44,732 nt of DNA from Planctomycetota bacterium (GTDB lineage Bacteria; Planctomycetota; UBA1135; GCA-002686595), in the NCBI GenBank assembly GCA_011053145.1, contig DRLC01000063.1, forward strand, positions 1 through 44,732, in the 5' to 3' direction. Shown one piece after another: positions 1 through 7,240 of the stretch. Under the pieces are notes generated by a model. It saw only the letters and a program-made list of their open reading frames with translations. It had not been told where the DNA came from and made no database searches. Position numbers and translations under genes: made by a program. Position 1 is the first letter of the stretch, and the number at the start of each line of letters is the position of its first letter.

Positions 1-1705
1 CCTGCCCTTCGCGCGTGAGCAGGATCAGAGAGAAACGCACCGCATCGGCACCATAGGAGTCGATCATCTCGATCGGATCGATTCCGTTGCCGAGGCTCTT
101 CGACATGCGCCGCCCCTTGGCGTCGAGCACGTTGGCGTGGACGTAACAGGTCGCGAACGGGCAGCGCTCCTCCATCGGAAGCTCGTCGAGGAGTTCATAG
201 CCCGCCATGACCATGCGCGCGACCCAGAGATAGATGATGTCGCGCCCGGTGGACAGAAACTGGGTCGGGTAGAAGCGCGCGAGGTCGTCGCTCTTCTCCG
301 GCCAGCCGAGGGTCGCGAACGGCCAAAGCCACGAGGACGCCCAGGTGTCGAGCACGTCCTCGTCCTGGCTCACGATCGGCTTGCCGGTTTTCGGGTGCGG
401 CGACCCGATCTCTAGGTCCTCGCGCGAAGCGACGGGCACGCCGTCCTCGTCGTACCAGACCGGAATGCGGTGGCCCCACCAGAGCTGACGCGAGATGCAC
501 CAATCCTGGACGTTTTCGAGCCAGTCGAGGTACACCTTTGCCCAACGCGCGGGCTTCAGGACCAGCGCCCCCGAACGCACGGCTTCGATCGCGGGGCCGG
601 CGAGCGGTTCCATGCGCACGAACCACTGCTCGCTGATCAGGGGCTCGATCGGTGTCTTGGAACGATCGCTGAGCGGAACGTTGTGGACGTGGTTCTCGGT
701 CTTCTCGAGCAGCCCGAGCTCCTCCATCCGCTTCACGACCTCCTTCCGGGCCTTCTCGCGCGACATCCCTGCGAACGGTCCCGTGTTCTCCGACATGGTT
801 CCGTCCTTCTCGAGGATCGTCAGCACCTCGAGCCCGTGGCGCGAACCCCGCTCGTAGTCGGCCGGATCGTGGCCCGGCGTCACCTTGACGGCTCCGGTTC
901 CGAACTCGGGGTCCACCGAATCGTCCGCGACGATCGGGATCCGCCGGCCCACGAAGGGCAGCACGCAGAACTTGCCGACGAGATCACCGTACCGCTCGTC
1001 CTCGGGGTGCACGGCGACCCCAGTGTCCCCGAGCATCGTCTCGGGCCGCGTGGTTGCGACGACCAGCGCGCGATCGGTCCCCTCCACCGGATAGCGCAGG
1101 TAGTAGAGCTTGCCCTTCATGGACTTCATCTCGACCTCGTCGTCCGAGACGGCGGTCCCGAGGACGCAGTCCCAATTCACGAGGCGCGCGCCCCGGTAGA
1201 CCAGCCCCTTGTCCCACAGTCGGCAGAAGGACTCGCGGACGGCTCGCGACAGGTCCTCGTCGAGCGTGAACGCGGTGCGCGACCAGTCACACGAGGCCCC
1301 GAGGCGCTTGAACTGCTCGAAGATCCGGTTGCCGTGCAGTTCCTTCCATTCCCACACGCGCCGGATCAACTCGTCGCGCCCGATCTCCTGGCGGGTCTTG
1401 CCCTCCTCGTCGAGGATCTTGCGCTCGACCACGGCCTGGGTCGCGATGCCCGCGTGGTCGGTGCCCGGAAGCCAGAGCGCATCCTTGCCGAGCATGCGCT
1501 GGAAGCGGATCACGATGTCCTGGATCGTGCCGTTCAGCGCGTGCCCCATGTGCAGGACACCCGTGACGTTCGGGGGGGGGATGACGATCGTGAAGGTCTC
1601 CCGGTCGCCGGCCTCTGCGGAGGGACGGAACGCCCCCGCCTCGGTCCAGGCCCGGTAGACGTCGGCTTCGTGGGCGTGGGGGTCGTACTTGGGGGGCAGA
1701 CTCAT
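1..1705 (-). CDS. valS: Valine--tRNA ligase, 3' end cut by window
   Basis: Class I aminoacyl-tRNA synthetase that charges tRNA-Val in the cytoplasm. Reading the minus strand from the ATG at 1705, the protein opens with MSLPPKYDPHAHE and soon shows the HIGH-type motif PPNVTGVLHMGH, then the editing-domain segment TTRPETMLGDTGVAVHP, the DWCISRQLWWGHRIP block typical of ValRS, and the KMSKS-type motif RRMSKSLGNGIDP close to the window edge. About 568 residues are present; the anticodon-binding domain and the C-terminal coiled coil lie beyond base 1. The reading frame is open throughout with no sign of a frameshift. It lies downstream of the RmlD-like gene on the same strand, 130 bp away. The identification is secure; only the C-terminus is unseen. 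Confidence 0.97.
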   Translation of the reverse strand, partial: MSLPPKYDPHAHEADVYRAWTEAGAFRPSAEAGDRETFTIVIPPPNVTGVLHMGHALNGTIQDIVIRFQRMLGKDALWLPGTDHAGIATQAVVERKILDEEGKTRQEIGRDELIRRVWEWKELHGNRIFEQFKRLGASCDWSRTAFTLDEDLSRAVRESFCRLWDKGLVYRGARLVNWDCVLGTAVSDDEVEMKSMKGKLYYLRYPVEGTDRALVVATTRPETMLGDTGVAVHPEDERYGDLVGKFCVLPFVGRRIPIVADDSVDPEFGTGAVKVTPGHDPADYERGSRHGLEVLTILEKDGTMSENTGPFAGMSREKARKEVVKRMEELGLLEKTENHVHNVPLSDRSKTPIEPLISEQWFVRMEPLAGPAIEAVRSGALVLKPARWAKVYLDWLENVQDWCISRQLWWGHRIPVWYDEDGVPVASREDLEIGSPHPKTGKPIVSQDEDVLDTWASSWLWPFATLGWPEKSDDLARFYPTQFLSTGRDIIYLWVARMVMAGYELLDELPMEERCPFATCYVHANVLDAKGRRMSKSLGNGIDPIEMIDSYGADAVRFSLILLTREGQ

Positions 1706-1814
1706 GGGAAGGTCCGGCGTGCGCGGGGAGGGGAAGAGCGGGGAAATCGGCCACACAGTTCACTCCCCGGTGCGGAGCCGGTCAAGCCGAGCCGGTCGGA
1801 GCAAGTGGGTAGCG

Positions 1815-1831
1815 CGGCCTCTCCAAGGCCG
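1815..1831 (-). terminator. Hairpin after RmlD-like gene
   Basis: A 6-bp GC stem CGGCCT/AGGCCG with loop CTCCA, starting 5 bp after the stop of the RmlD-like gene and ahead of valS. There is no T-tract on either strand, so it may be a weak or Rho-assisted terminator. Its core matches the centre of the long palindrome at 30227-30281 at 17 of 18 positions. Confidence 0.35.
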
Positions 1832-1835
1832 TGGA

Positions 1836-2711
1836 TCACAGTTCTGCGTCGTCTTGTCCCAGGCCCGACGAGAGGGGACTCGTGAGGATCGAGCGTGCGA
1901 GGCCCGTGTCCAGGGAAACATCGCGGGGTCGCAGACGCTCGAGCCCGAGGTCCGCCCGCCGGCCCCGCCGGACCGCACCGGCACGTGCTCCGAGAACCCG
2001 CACCCCGAGTTCGAACCGGGAGAGTCGCTCGGGACCGGCGATGTGCAGGAGTCCGGACACCCCGAGTCGAATCGCTTCGAGGCATGCGTCCGCGGCGATT
2101 CCCACGTCGAGGGGAGTCCGCCACTCGTCTTCGAACAGCGTCACCTCCTCGCCCGCATCGATGGCGGCGATCAGGCTGTCCGACCCTCCGCGACCGCTTC
2201 CGTGGGAGTCCCCCACGAGGAGCGGGAGCCGAACGACCAGGGCGCCGGGGGACCGGGCGAGAACCCGCTGTTCCCCGCGCGCTTTGCTCTCCCCGTAGAC
2301 GCTCATCGGCGAGGGAGGATCGGTCTCGAGGTAGCGCACCCCGCTCGGAGGACTCGCGCCGAAGACGAGGTCCGTGGAGACGTGCAGCAGGCGAAACCCG
2401 AACTCGAGCCCGAGTTCCGCCAACTCGGCCGGGAGATCGCTGTTCAGGAGGCGCGCGCGTTCGGGATCCCGTTCACAGCCGGCGAGGCTCGAAAGTGCGG
2501 CCGCATTGAGGACGTGGCGTGGACGAACGCGGGAGAGGAGTTCGCACGTCGCCCCCGGCCGCTCCGCATCCCAGGCATGGAGGCGGACGGTGGACATCGG
2601 GGTGGCCCCTCGAAGGCCGCTGCGAGCCGCCAACTCGACCGAACCACCCGCGCGGCGCGCGAGTTCGGTGCCGAGGAATCCGCTCGCTCCGAGAATCAGG
2701 AAGTCGACCAC
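1836..2711 (-). CDS. RmlD-like NAD(P)-dependent sugar-nucleotide reductase (SDR family)
   Basis: Extended short-chain dehydrogenase of 291 residues in the RmlD (dTDP-4-dehydrorhamnose reductase) group. The N-terminus [17 protein letters not shown] is a Rossmann GxxGxxG site. The [16 protein letters not shown] segment matches the RmlD pattern of 'NAAAYTxVDxAE'. The Tyr-Lys catalytic pair is visible in [10 protein letters not shown], with the preceding catalytic STD in [12 protein letters not shown]. Family members reduce a 4-keto sugar nucleotide for O-antigen or exopolysaccharide synthesis. None of the other rml genes (rmlA, B, C) is nearby, so the substrate cannot be fixed. It could also be a general nucleoside-diphosphate-sugar epimerase. 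It lies divergent from the lipid kinase gene with about 108 bp between the starts. Confidence 0.8.
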   Translation of the reverse strand: MVDFLILGASGFLGTELARRAGGSVELAARSGLRGATPMSTVRLHAWDAERPGATCELLSRVRPRHVLNAAALSSLAGCERDPERARLLNSDLPAELAELGLEFGFRLLHVSTDLVFGASPPSGVRYLETDPPSPMSVYGESKARGEQRVLARSPGALVVRLPLLVGDSHGSGRGGSDSLIAAIDAGEEVTLFEDEWRTPLDVGIAADACLEAIRLGVSGLLHIAGPERLSRFELGVRVLGARAGAVRRGRRADLGLERLRPRDVSLDTGLARSILTSPLSSGLGQDDAEL

Positions 2712-2819
2712 CCCCCGAATCTAACGGGAAACCGCTCCCGTGCCTCGGGGGGTGCGCTGGGCCGATCCTCATCCTTCTCCACTGCTTCCGGCCCCCCGGA
2801 TCGCTATCCTCCGCGGCCC

Positions 2820-3746
2820 ATGAAGGACTTCCTCCCAGGCGAGGGGAGCGGCCACGGCTACCGCAGCGCGCTCATCGTCGCCAATCCGATCTCGGGGCGC
2901 GGGCTCGGTCGGCGCGCGGCCGAGGAGCTCTCCACCGGGCTACGTCAGCGCGGCATTCCGTGCGAAGTCCACCTGACCGGGGGGCGTGGCGATGCGTTCG
3001 AAAAGCTGCGCACGATGGAGCAGCCCGCGGACCTCGTCGTCGCGGTCGGAGGGGACGGCACGGTGCGGGAGGTGCTCGACGGCCTCGTCGACCCCTCGAC
3101 CCATGTGGGGCTGCTCCCGATCGGAACGGCGAACGTGCTCGCCACCGAACTCGGGCTCCCGCGCGATGTCCATCACGCACTCGACATCCTGATCGGGGGC
3201 CGGGCGATGGAAATCGACGTCCTGCGCGTGAACGGCACACTGGCCACCTTCGTCGTCGGCGTCGGAATCGACGCCCTGACCGTACGCGAGCTCGAACGAC
3301 GCCGCCGCGGCCCGATTCGAAAGTCCCACTACCTCCCTGCAGCGTTCCGGGCACTGCGTGGCTACCGCCCCCCCGAACTCGCGGTCGAACTGGATGGGAG
3401 CGTGGTGGAGGGCACCTTCGGCTTCGTACTGGTGTCGAACACGACGGGCTACGGCGCCGTCCTGCACCTCAGCCCCGATGCCCGCATGGACGACGGGGAA
3501 CTCGAGGTCTACCTGTTTCCCAAGGGCACGAAGCGCGAACTCCTCGGCGCGTTCGTGCGGGGAGTCGTCGGGCACCTCCCCGCCGGAGCCGTCCGCATGG
3601 AAAGGGCCCGCTCGATCCGTATCCGGTCCCGCGAAGAAGTCCCCTACCAAGTGGACGGCGACCTGGGGGGCGTCACCCCCGTGGAGGTCGCCCTCGCGCC
3701 GAACCGCTATACGGTGCTCGTCCCCCGGGTAGAATCCTCGCCATGA
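2820..3746 (+). CDS. Diacylglycerol/sphingosine kinase family protein (YegS-like)
   Basis: A 308-residue DAGKc-domain lipid kinase. The nucleotide-binding signature appears as [11 protein letters not shown] near residue 20 and [16 protein letters not shown] near residue 80, followed by [17 protein letters not shown], the typical GTxND-like segment (here GTANVLA). The C-terminal half shows the beta-rich DAGK accessory region ending in [27 protein letters not shown]. Family members phosphorylate diacylglycerol, sphingoid bases or similar lipids at the membrane. The ATG at 2820 was chosen because the protein homology starts there; the open frame extends far upstream without a plausible gene. Its TGA overlaps the kdsA ATG (ATGA), so the two genes are translationally coupled, hinting at a role in envelope lipid metabolism. 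The exact lipid is not determinable. Confidence 0.88.
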   Translation: MKDFLPGEGSGHGYRSALIVANPISGRGLGRRAAEELSTGLRQRGIPCEVHLTGGRGDAFEKLRTMEQPADLVVAVGGDGTVREVLDGLVDPSTHVGLLPIGTANVLATELGLPRDVHHALDILIGGRAMEIDVLRVNGTLATFVVGVGIDALTVRELERRRRGPIRKSHYLPAAFRALRGYRPPELAVELDGSVVEGTFGFVLVSNTTGYGAVLHLSPDARMDDGELEVYLFPKGTKRELLGAFVRGVVGHLPAGAVRMERARSIRIRSREEVPYQVDGDLGGVTPVEVALAPNRYTVLVPRVESSP

Positions 3747-4582
3747 GCCGACCCGAAGAACGTCCGTCGGTCCCGCTCGACGGCTGCAGCCTCGGAGGGG
3801 GGTCGCTCTTCGTCCTCGCGGGTCCCTGCGTACTCGAGACCCTGGACCTCACGCTCGAGATCGCGTCGGCACTGAAGGAACTCGCCGACTCGCGGGGCAT
3901 CCCGCTCGTCTTCAAGGCGAGCTTCGACAAGGCGAACCGCACCAGCTTGCACTCGGGGCGCGGCCCGGGGCTCGAGGAAGGCATCGCGATGCTCGCGGAG
4001 GTGAAGGAGCGAATCGGGCTGCCCGTTCTCACCGATGTTCACCTCCCCGAGCAGTGTGCTCCAGCGGCCGAGGTCTGCGACATCCTCCAGATCCCCGCAT
4101 TCCTCTGCCGCCAGACCGACCTCATCGTGGCGGCGGCCCGGACGGGCCGATGCGTGAACGTGAAGAAGGGCCAGTTCCTCGCACCGTGGGACATGCGCCA
4201 TGTGACCGAGAAGTGCGTCCAGGCCGGCAATGAACGCGTGCTCGTCACCGAGCGGGGCTCCTCCTTCGGCTACGGCCGCCTCGTCGTGGACATGGCGGGA
4301 CTTGCCGACCTCGCCGCCACCGGGCACCCGGTGGTCTTCGACGCGACCCATTCCGTCCAGCGCCCGGGCGGGGCGGACGGACGGACCGGGGGCGACCGCA
4401 CCCTCGCCCCACTCCTCGCGCGCGCCGCGATCGCGACGGGATGCGTGGACGGGGTCTTCTTCGAAGTCCACCCCGACCCCAACTCCTCCCCCTCCGACGG
4501 CGCGAACATGGTGCGGCTCGAGGAGTTCGGTGCGGTGCTCGACTCCCTGCTCGCGGTCCACCGCGCCCTGGCGAGCCGCTGA
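3743..4582 (+). CDS. kdsA: 3-deoxy-8-phosphooctulonate synthase
   Basis: Condenses arabinose 5-phosphate with phosphoenolpyruvate to give KDO-8-phosphate, the first committed step to the KDO of lipopolysaccharide. The 279-residue protein has the family blocks [75 protein letters not shown] and [18 protein letters not shown]. Cys29 in AGPC sits where metal-dependent KDO8P synthases carry their metal ligand and the E. coli enzyme has Asn, so this is probably the metal-dependent class (inference). It starts inside the stop of the lipid kinase gene (ATGA). Its presence is the best single sign of an LPS-bearing outer membrane. No other LPS gene is adjacent. Confidence 0.96.
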   Translation: MSRPEERPSVPLDGCSLGGGSLFVLAGPCVLETLDLTLEIASALKELADSRGIPLVFKASFDKANRTSLHSGRGPGLEEGIAMLAEVKERIGLPVLTDVHLPEQCAPAAEVCDILQIPAFLCRQTDLIVAAARTGRCVNVKKGQFLAPWDMRHVTEKCVQAGNERVLVTERGSSFGYGRLVVDMAGLADLAATGHPVVFDATHSVQRPGGADGRTGGDRTLAPLLARAAIATGCVDGVFFEVHPDPNSSPSDGANMVRLEEFGAVLDSLLAVHRALASR

Positions 4583-4632
4583 CCCGGGCTCTTCATGGGC
4601 CTGTGCACCAGACACAGCACTCGTTCCCTGAT

Positions 4633-4885
4633 GGTGCTTTGCGGCTTCTGACCCCGGAGGGGAAGCACCGGTCCGCGAAGCGGATTCCAGGGGTCCAGTG
4701 GGCCCCCGGAAAGGGGGGCGGGTCGAAAGAGGACGGCAGGAGGCGCAACGTGCCGTCTGGGGACGAGAAACCGCCGAAGGCGGTCGATTGCGAAGTCTGG
4801 GGCGCAGGCTCGTGGAGAATCCGGGCCAAGCCCGGAAATCGCTTCTGAGAGCGGGAGAATCCGCCTCTGTCGAGAAACCTCGACA
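4633..4885 (+). ncRNA. Hairpin-rich non-coding stretch, possible structured RNA
   Basis: No convincing protein gene lies between kdsA and 5000. Instead this stretch carries seven closely spaced inverted repeats: GGTGCTT/AAGCACC (4633-4639, 4663-4669) enclosing CCCC-GGA-GGGG; TCCGC-GAA-GCGGA (4672-4684); CCCCC-GGAAA-GGGGG (4703-4717); ACCGCC-GAA-GGCGGT (4770-4784); TCCGGGC-CAA-GCCCGGA (4820-4836); AGAG/CTCT enclosing CGG/CCG (4848-4868); and TGTCGAG-AAAC-CTCGACA (4868-4885). The loops are purine-rich when read on the plus strand, which favours plus-strand transcription. I do not recognise an RNA family; RNase P, tmRNA and group II intron core motifs are not seen. It could be a structured ncRNA, a kdsA 3' UTR or mere GC-rich repeats. 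Confidence 0.3.
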
Positions 4886-4959
4886 CAGGCCTAAGCCCTT
4901 GAATTCAGGAGACTTGCATTCGCTCCGCGCTGGCGCATGCGAGAAGTCTCCACTCCGAT

Positions 4960-4987
4960 TTGCCCATTGCGAAATCGAAGGTATGGT
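4960..4987 (+). promoter_or_regulatory. Putative sigma-70-type promoter of riboswitch transcript
   Basis: TTGCCC (4960-4965), a 16-bp spacer and TATGGT (4982-4987), each 4 of 6 to consensus. Transcription would begin near 4994, a few bases ahead of the riboswitch P1 stem at 5001, which is the expected geometry. Confidence 0.45.
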
Positions 4988-5000
4988 TCGTCGCTCCCAA

Positions 5001-5088
5001 CGATGACACGACAAAGGCAAACCGGCCGTGAGGCCGGGACGCAAAGCCACGGGACCCTCCGGGTCAGCCGAGCCGCCGAACGTCGTCG
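5001..5088 (+). promoter_or_regulatory. Cyclic di-GMP-I (GEMM-I) riboswitch aptamer
   Basis: The aptamer shows the conserved GEMM-I core: ACAAAGGCAAACC at 5011-5023, a CCGGCC-GUGA-GGCCGG stem with a GNRA tetraloop, GGGACGCAAAGCCACGGG at 5036-5053, a short GACCC-UCC-GGGUC stem and the closing AGCCGCCGAA. The outer P1 helix pairs CGAUGAC (5001-5007) with GUCGUCG (5082-5088), including one G-U pair, as expected of a folded RNA. The G that contacts one guanine of the ligand in the Vc2 aptamer appears to be retained (the AGGC context), which argues for c-di-GMP rather than cGAMP specificity; this position was aligned by eye. Such aptamers normally sit in the 5' UTR of motility, surface or secretion genes. 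Here no clear protein gene follows on the same strand, so the controlled output is unknown. Confidence 0.88.
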
Positions 5089-5118
5089 AACCCATCCAGG
5101 CGTCATCCGAGGGGCGAC

Positions 5119-5212
5119 ACGGGACTGCTGTCCCGTTCCGCGCGAAGGCGCCGGGATGTGAAGCCAACTCTTCCCATCCCGTCGGGCTCGGGTCCGAAAA
5201 CGGACCCGAGCC
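5119..5212 (+). other. Hairpins downstream of riboswitch (candidate expression platform)
   Basis: Three perfect inverted repeats follow the aptamer: ACGGGAC-TGCT-GTCCCGT (5119-5136), CGGGATG/CATCCCG (5152-5158 with 5175-5181) and a 12-bp stem GGCTCGGGTCCG-AAAA-CGGACCCGAGCC (5185-5212). The last is very stable and resembles a terminator but is followed by TGGCACCTCC instead of a T-tract. These may be the switching element, or the body of a c-di-GMP-responsive small RNA. Confidence 0.45.
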
Positions 5213-5675
5213 TGGCACCTCCTCCCGGGACGGACGGCATCCCCAGCGAACGCCATGAGGATGTCGAAACGAAACGAGACTAGGCCCGCGATGGGGTGGC
5301 AGCCCGTGCATTGCCGCTGCACCCCCGTGAGGACTCGCATTCGGAGCGAGATCGGCGTTCGCCCCTTCACGTGCACGGACCCGCAGCCCCCCCGGGATTC
5401 GGTTCGTCCGTGCAGCGAAGTCGTGCCCTCCCCCGTCCGCCGGGACGTGGAAGGGCTGGAGAGCCGGGAGGGACGGGGAAGCTCGCCTCGAAACTTCCGG
5501 ACCGAGAATGTCCGCGCCGCCTCGTGGGGACTGGGCTGGCGCGGGCGCGTTGGAGGAGATGTTTCGTCGGAGGACGGATGGGGACCCGTACCTCCGGCAC
5601 CATTCCCGCTCGCATTCTCTTTGGGGAAGGAGAAGGCTTTGCCGCTTCGCTAGAAGTCGGCCTCAGCGGGAATCA
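5213..5675 (+). other. Stretch without a convincing gene between riboswitch and terminator
   Basis: The best open frame on the transcript strand is 5255-5653 (132 codons, ATGAGGATGTCG start, TAG stop 22 bp before the terminator). It has no Shine-Dalgarno sequence, no recognisable domain, unusual Cys/Trp/Arg content and a third-codon-position GC content visibly lower than the neighbouring genes, so I do not call it a gene. A shorter start at 5560 follows GGAGGAG immediately but has no spacing for a ribosome site. The minus-strand frames look like shadows. If the riboswitch controls a protein, it would be a small undescribed one in this interval. Confidence 0.3.
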
Positions 5676-5716
5676 CGAGGGTACGGGGCCGCACCCCGTA
5701 CCCTCGCCTTTTTTTT
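5676..5716 (+). terminator. Strong intrinsic terminator (plus strand)
   Basis: Perfect 13-bp stem CGAGGGTACGGGG/CCCCGTACCCTCG with loop CCGCA, then CC and eight T residues (5709-5716). The T-tract is only on the plus-strand side, so it stops plus-strand transcription, either from the riboswitch promoter or readthrough from kdsA. It lies 10 bp beyond the stop of the convergent sigma gene and would shield it from antisense transcription. Confidence 0.9.
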
Positions 5717-5725
5717 CGGGCCCCC

Positions 5726-6508
5726 TCAGTGTGCGCGGAAGCGATCCTTCAACCGCTCCAGAAGGCTGCTGTGGATCTTGCAGACGCGCGATTCGGAGAG
5801 GCCGATCAGGAGGCCGATCTCGCGCATCGGCAGCTCTTCCCAGTACTTGAGGTAGACGATGCGGTACTCCTGCTCGGTCATGCGCTGGGCGGCGAGGTGC
5901 AGGAGCTCCGTTCGCGTGAGGCGGTCCCCGGGGCTGTCCAGGCTGCGGTCGGGAACGACATCGAGGCCGTCGTCAGGATCCTCCCCCGCCGGTACGGATC
6001 CTGTCGGGGCCTTCGGAATCCCGATCCCGAACAGGAACTCGTAGTCGTCGTAGGAAAGCCCGAGGGCATCGGCGATCTCGTCGTCGATCGGCTCGCGTCC
6101 GAGTTCGGATCGCAGGCGCTCGACGGTGCGCTTTTGCTGTTCGATCCTGCGGCGCCAGGGTCGCGGCAGCCAGTCTTCACTGCGAAGCTCGTCCAGGAGG
6201 GCGCCGCGAACACGAGGCTCGGCGAACGGCTCGAAGGGTACCCCCCGCTCGGGATCGAAACTCGCGATCGCAGAGATGAGCCCCACGTTCGCGGCGGTCT
6301 CGAGATCGCCGCGGTCCACGGTTCGCGGAAGCCGCTGCGCGAAGCGCGCGACGATGCGCCGAACCAGGCGCTGGTAGTGCACGACGAGCTGGTTTCGGGT
6401 GTCGCTCGAGCGCGTCACCCAATAGGCCTGCCACAGTGGACCGCCGTCGTCGCGGTGGGTCTCCGGGTTGTTCGGTGAAGCCTGTCCGGCTTCCGCGATG
6501 GTTGCCAT
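5726..6508 (-). CDS. fliA: FliA/WhiG-type (sigma-28) RNA polymerase sigma factor
   Basis: A 260-residue group 3 sigma factor. Region 2 reads TRNQLVVHYQRLVRRIVARF and VDRGDLETAANVGLISAIASFDPERGVPFE, followed by RVRGALLDELRSEDWLPRPWRR, a segment diagnostic of FliA/WhiG. Region 3 has the ELGREPIDDEIADALGLS helix, and region 4 ends with MREIGLLIGLSESRVCKIHSSLLERLKDRF, the -35 recognition helix-turn-helix. These sigma factors drive flagellar late genes or, in some lineages, developmental genes. The start at 6508 is chosen because GGAGG lies five bases upstream; longer in-frame starts lack this and add non-homologous sequence. No anti-sigma FlgM or flagellar gene is adjacent. The gene converges on the c-di-GMP riboswitch transcript. 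The symbol reflects the family; a non-flagellar role is possible. Confidence 0.88.
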   Translation of the reverse strand: MATIAEAGQASPNNPETHRDDGGPLWQAYWVTRSSDTRNQLVVHYQRLVRRIVARFAQRLPRTVDRGDLETAANVGLISAIASFDPERGVPFEPFAEPRVRGALLDELRSEDWLPRPWRRRIEQQKRTVERLRSELGREPIDDEIADALGLSYDDYEFLFGIGIPKAPTGSVPAGEDPDDGLDVVPDRSLDSPGDRLTRTELLHLAAQRMTEQEYRIVYLKYWEELPMREIGLLIGLSESRVCKIHSSLLERLKDRFRAH

Positions 6509-6546
6509 GCGCTCCTCCGCAAGCATGGACTCGTCGCTTCGGTTTC

Positions 6547-6564
6547 CGGGTCCGGGCGGACCCG
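6547..6564 (-). other. Hairpin in leader of sigma gene
   Basis: A perfect 7-bp inverted repeat, CGGGTCC/GGACCCG with a 4-nt loop, about 40 bp upstream of the sigma gene start. It could be an operator or a 5' UTR stem. I see nothing else definite in the roughly 275 bp between this gene and ybeY. Confidence 0.25.
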
Positions 6565-6784
6565 CAAGCCCTTGAATCCGAAAACCGTCCCCTCGATGCA
6601 AGCAACTCTTTTTCGGCCAGCCCCGGAAACATGACGGCGACCGGCCCGCGTCGATCCACCGAAAGTGCCGAATCCGGATCCCATTTCGCCCGAAGAGGCC
6701 GAACTCGGATCCGGGCCACACGCCCGTGGGGCGGGGCGAAAAACGTGCGCGAAAAACGTTTCCCAGGCCGGGCCGCGTCCCAGC

Positions 6785-7240
6785 TCAGTCCAAACCGTAC
6801 TCGTGATCGAGGTCGTCGGACGGGAATCCGAGCGCACTCAGCACCTTCGCCTCGGCCGCGCGCATCCGCGCACGCTCTTCCCCGGTCCCATCGTCGAATC
6901 CGCACAGGTGCAGAGCGCCGTGCACCAGGTAGAGCGAGAGTTCCCTCGCCACCGACACGCCGCGCCTGTGCGCCAGGCGGCGCGCGCGCTCCACGCTGAC
7001 GTACAACTCCCCGACCGGCCCCTCCCCTTCCCCGAGATCGAAGGTGATCACATCGGTTTCGGTCGGGTCTCCGAGGTGTTCGTCGTGGAGCGTGGCCAGG
7101 GTGGCGTCGTCGACGAAGACGATCGAGAGGGATGCGCCTTCGCGCCCCCCGAAACGCAACGCCTCCTCCACCGCTCCGACCACGTCTTCCTCGCCGAGCG
7201 GTCGCTCCGCGTCGTCGAGGTCCCAGGTCACCTCGATCAT
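6785..7240 (-). CDS. ybeY: Endoribonuclease YbeY (rRNA maturation factor)
   Basis: A 151-residue YbeY-family metalloprotein involved in 16S rRNA 3' processing and ribosome quality control. Characteristic blocks are LSIVFVDDATLATLHDEHLGDPTETDVITFD and the metal motif LYLVHGALHLCGFDD. In E. coli the motif is HGxLHLxGYDH with three histidine ligands; here the third is Asp117 (His107 and His111 are kept). I recall this substitution from planctomycete proteins but could not check. The ATG overlaps the phoH stop (bases 7237-7240), matching the widespread phoH-ybeY gene pair. Length is normal for the family. Confidence 0.92.
   Translation of the reverse strand: MIEVTWDLDDAERPLGEEDVVGAVEEALRFGGREGASLSIVFVDDATLATLHDEHLGDPTETDVITFDLGEGEGPVGELYVSVERARRLAHRRGVSVARELSLYLVHGALHLCGFDDGTGEERARMRAAEAKVLSALGFPSDDLDHEYGLD

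Noticed and set aside
4621-4670. Hammerhead ribozyme, suggested by CTGATG next to a stem
   Set aside because: The GAAA strand and cleavage-site context needed for the core are absent.
4891-4903. Shared AAGCCCTTGAAT with 6567-6578
   Set aside because: A 12-base match is expected by chance many times in 45 kb; the surroundings do not match.
5255-5653. 132-codon frame after the riboswitch as a protein gene
   Set aside because: No ribosome site, no domain, atypical composition and codon use. Kept only as a possibility in the interval description.
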